Source of the DNA: an uncultured Oscillospiraceae bacterium
GTDB lineage: Bacteria; Bacillota; Clostridia; Oscillospirales; Oscillospiraceae
Assembly: GCA_934643765.1 (NCBI GenBank)
Contig: CAKUCT010000001.1
Location: 1 to 38,646, forward strand
Reading direction: 5' to 3'
DNA length: 38,646 nt
Part shown: positions 38,515-38,646 of the stretch, piece after piece
Layout: each line of letters opens with the position of its first letter
Numbering within the stretch: position 1 is the stretch's first letter
Made by a program: the position numbers and the translations under genes
The notes under the pieces: model-generated
Seen by the model: the letters and a program-made list of their open reading frames with translations, nothing else
The model's database searches: none
What the model was told of the DNA's origin: nothing

Positions 38515-38646
38515 TCAGGCGAAAATCACCCCACGTCCAGCATAGCGAATCCCCTCCTTCAGCACGTTCTGATAGAACGGCAGGAAATCCGCATACCGCC
38601 GGAACTGTGCCAGTGGCACAACGTGGACAGAAACCGTGATGTCGTG
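38515..38646 (-). CDS. C-terminal end of an unidentified element-borne protein (partial)
   Basis: The minus strand is open from the window's right edge to a TGA at 38515-38517: 43 residues, beginning HDITVSVHVVPLAQFRRYAD and ending YAGRGVIFA. The start is outside the window. The fragment is rich in aromatic and basic residues, and its codon use resembles a real gene, but I cannot assign a family. Its place just inside the attachment site and before a terminator suggests it belongs to the integrated element. Confidence 0.5.
   Translation of the reverse strand, partial: HDITVSVHVVPLAQFRRYADFLPFYQNVLKEGIRYAGRGVIFA

Larger units (their letters stand above)
38384..38646. mobile_element. End of an integrative element (interior continues beyond the window)
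   Basis: From 38384 onward the sequence is AT-rich (38395-38470 is mostly A and T), in contrast with the GC-rich chromosome to the left, and it carries the end of an unrelated minus-strand gene. Repeated GGGTCA words (for example at 38500-38517) may belong to integrase or excisionase binding sites, which is speculation. The integrase gene itself is not visible. Confidence 0.6.

Overview
The window looks like chromosome of an anaerobic, Gram-positive Clostridia, probably an Oscillospiraceae-type gut bacterium. This is inferred from GC-rich coding with G/C-rich third codon positions, strong GGAGG ribosome-binding sites, an HrcA/CIRCE heat-shock site, SLH-anchored surface proteins, lipoproteins with short Gram-positive leaders, an anaerobic (cbi-type) cobalamin pathway, and a TTG start. 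No rRNA, intact tRNA, CRISPR array or insertion sequence is visible.

Left part (1-7260), mixed genes: the 5' part of an L-lactate permease gene (minus strand, running off the left edge); a small 70-residue membrane peptide gene with its own promoter and terminator just upstream of it; a divergent TetR-family regulator; a radical SAM protein with a cysteine-rich tail; a convergent acyl-ACP thioesterase; an Hsp20 chaperone gene whose near-consensus promoter overlaps a CIRCE operator; and a secreted polysaccharide deacetylase carrying SLH repeats. A cluster of strong hairpins (7232-7446), two with identical stems, separates this part from the next.

Middle (7494-24880), one cobalamin operon on the minus strand: a consensus promoter (24853-24880), a cobalamin riboswitch (about 24660-24830) and a terminator (about 24552-24575) precede 16 nearly contiguous genes. 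In transcription order these are a lipoprotein-anchored CbiK-type cobaltochelatase, a two-repeat NEAT-like lipoprotein, a BtuF/C/D-like ABC importer, then cbiL, cbiA, cbiC, cbiD, cbiF, cbiG, cbiH, a cbiJ-cbiE-cbiT triple fusion, cbiB, cobD and cbiP. Together they cover sirohydrochlorin to cobinamide (phosphate) plus corrinoid or tetrapyrrole uptake. Nucleotide-loop genes (cobU/S/T/C), the adenosyltransferase and a CbiMNQO cobalt transporter are not in the window. The chelatase carries a lipoprotein signal, which would place it outside the membrane while every other biosynthetic enzyme is cytoplasmic.

Right part (25057-37572), surface module: an 11.4-kb gene for a 3,800-residue secreted protein built of InlB-type repeats, about five composite Ig-like repeats of about 275 residues, and MBG/YDG-like domains. 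It shows no wall anchor and is followed 62 bp later by a gene for a small secreted SLH protein.

Right end (37690-38646): a promoter followed by a roughly 200-nt region closed by a long imperfect stem (a candidate structured RNA or leader), a small Lar-like zinc-ribbon gene, and then the exact 3' half of a tRNA-Val(GAC) gene with its terminator. The tRNA breaks at the 5' edge of the anticodon loop and AT-richer DNA follows. This is the classic signature of an integrative element's attachment site; the element would extend to the right beyond the window.
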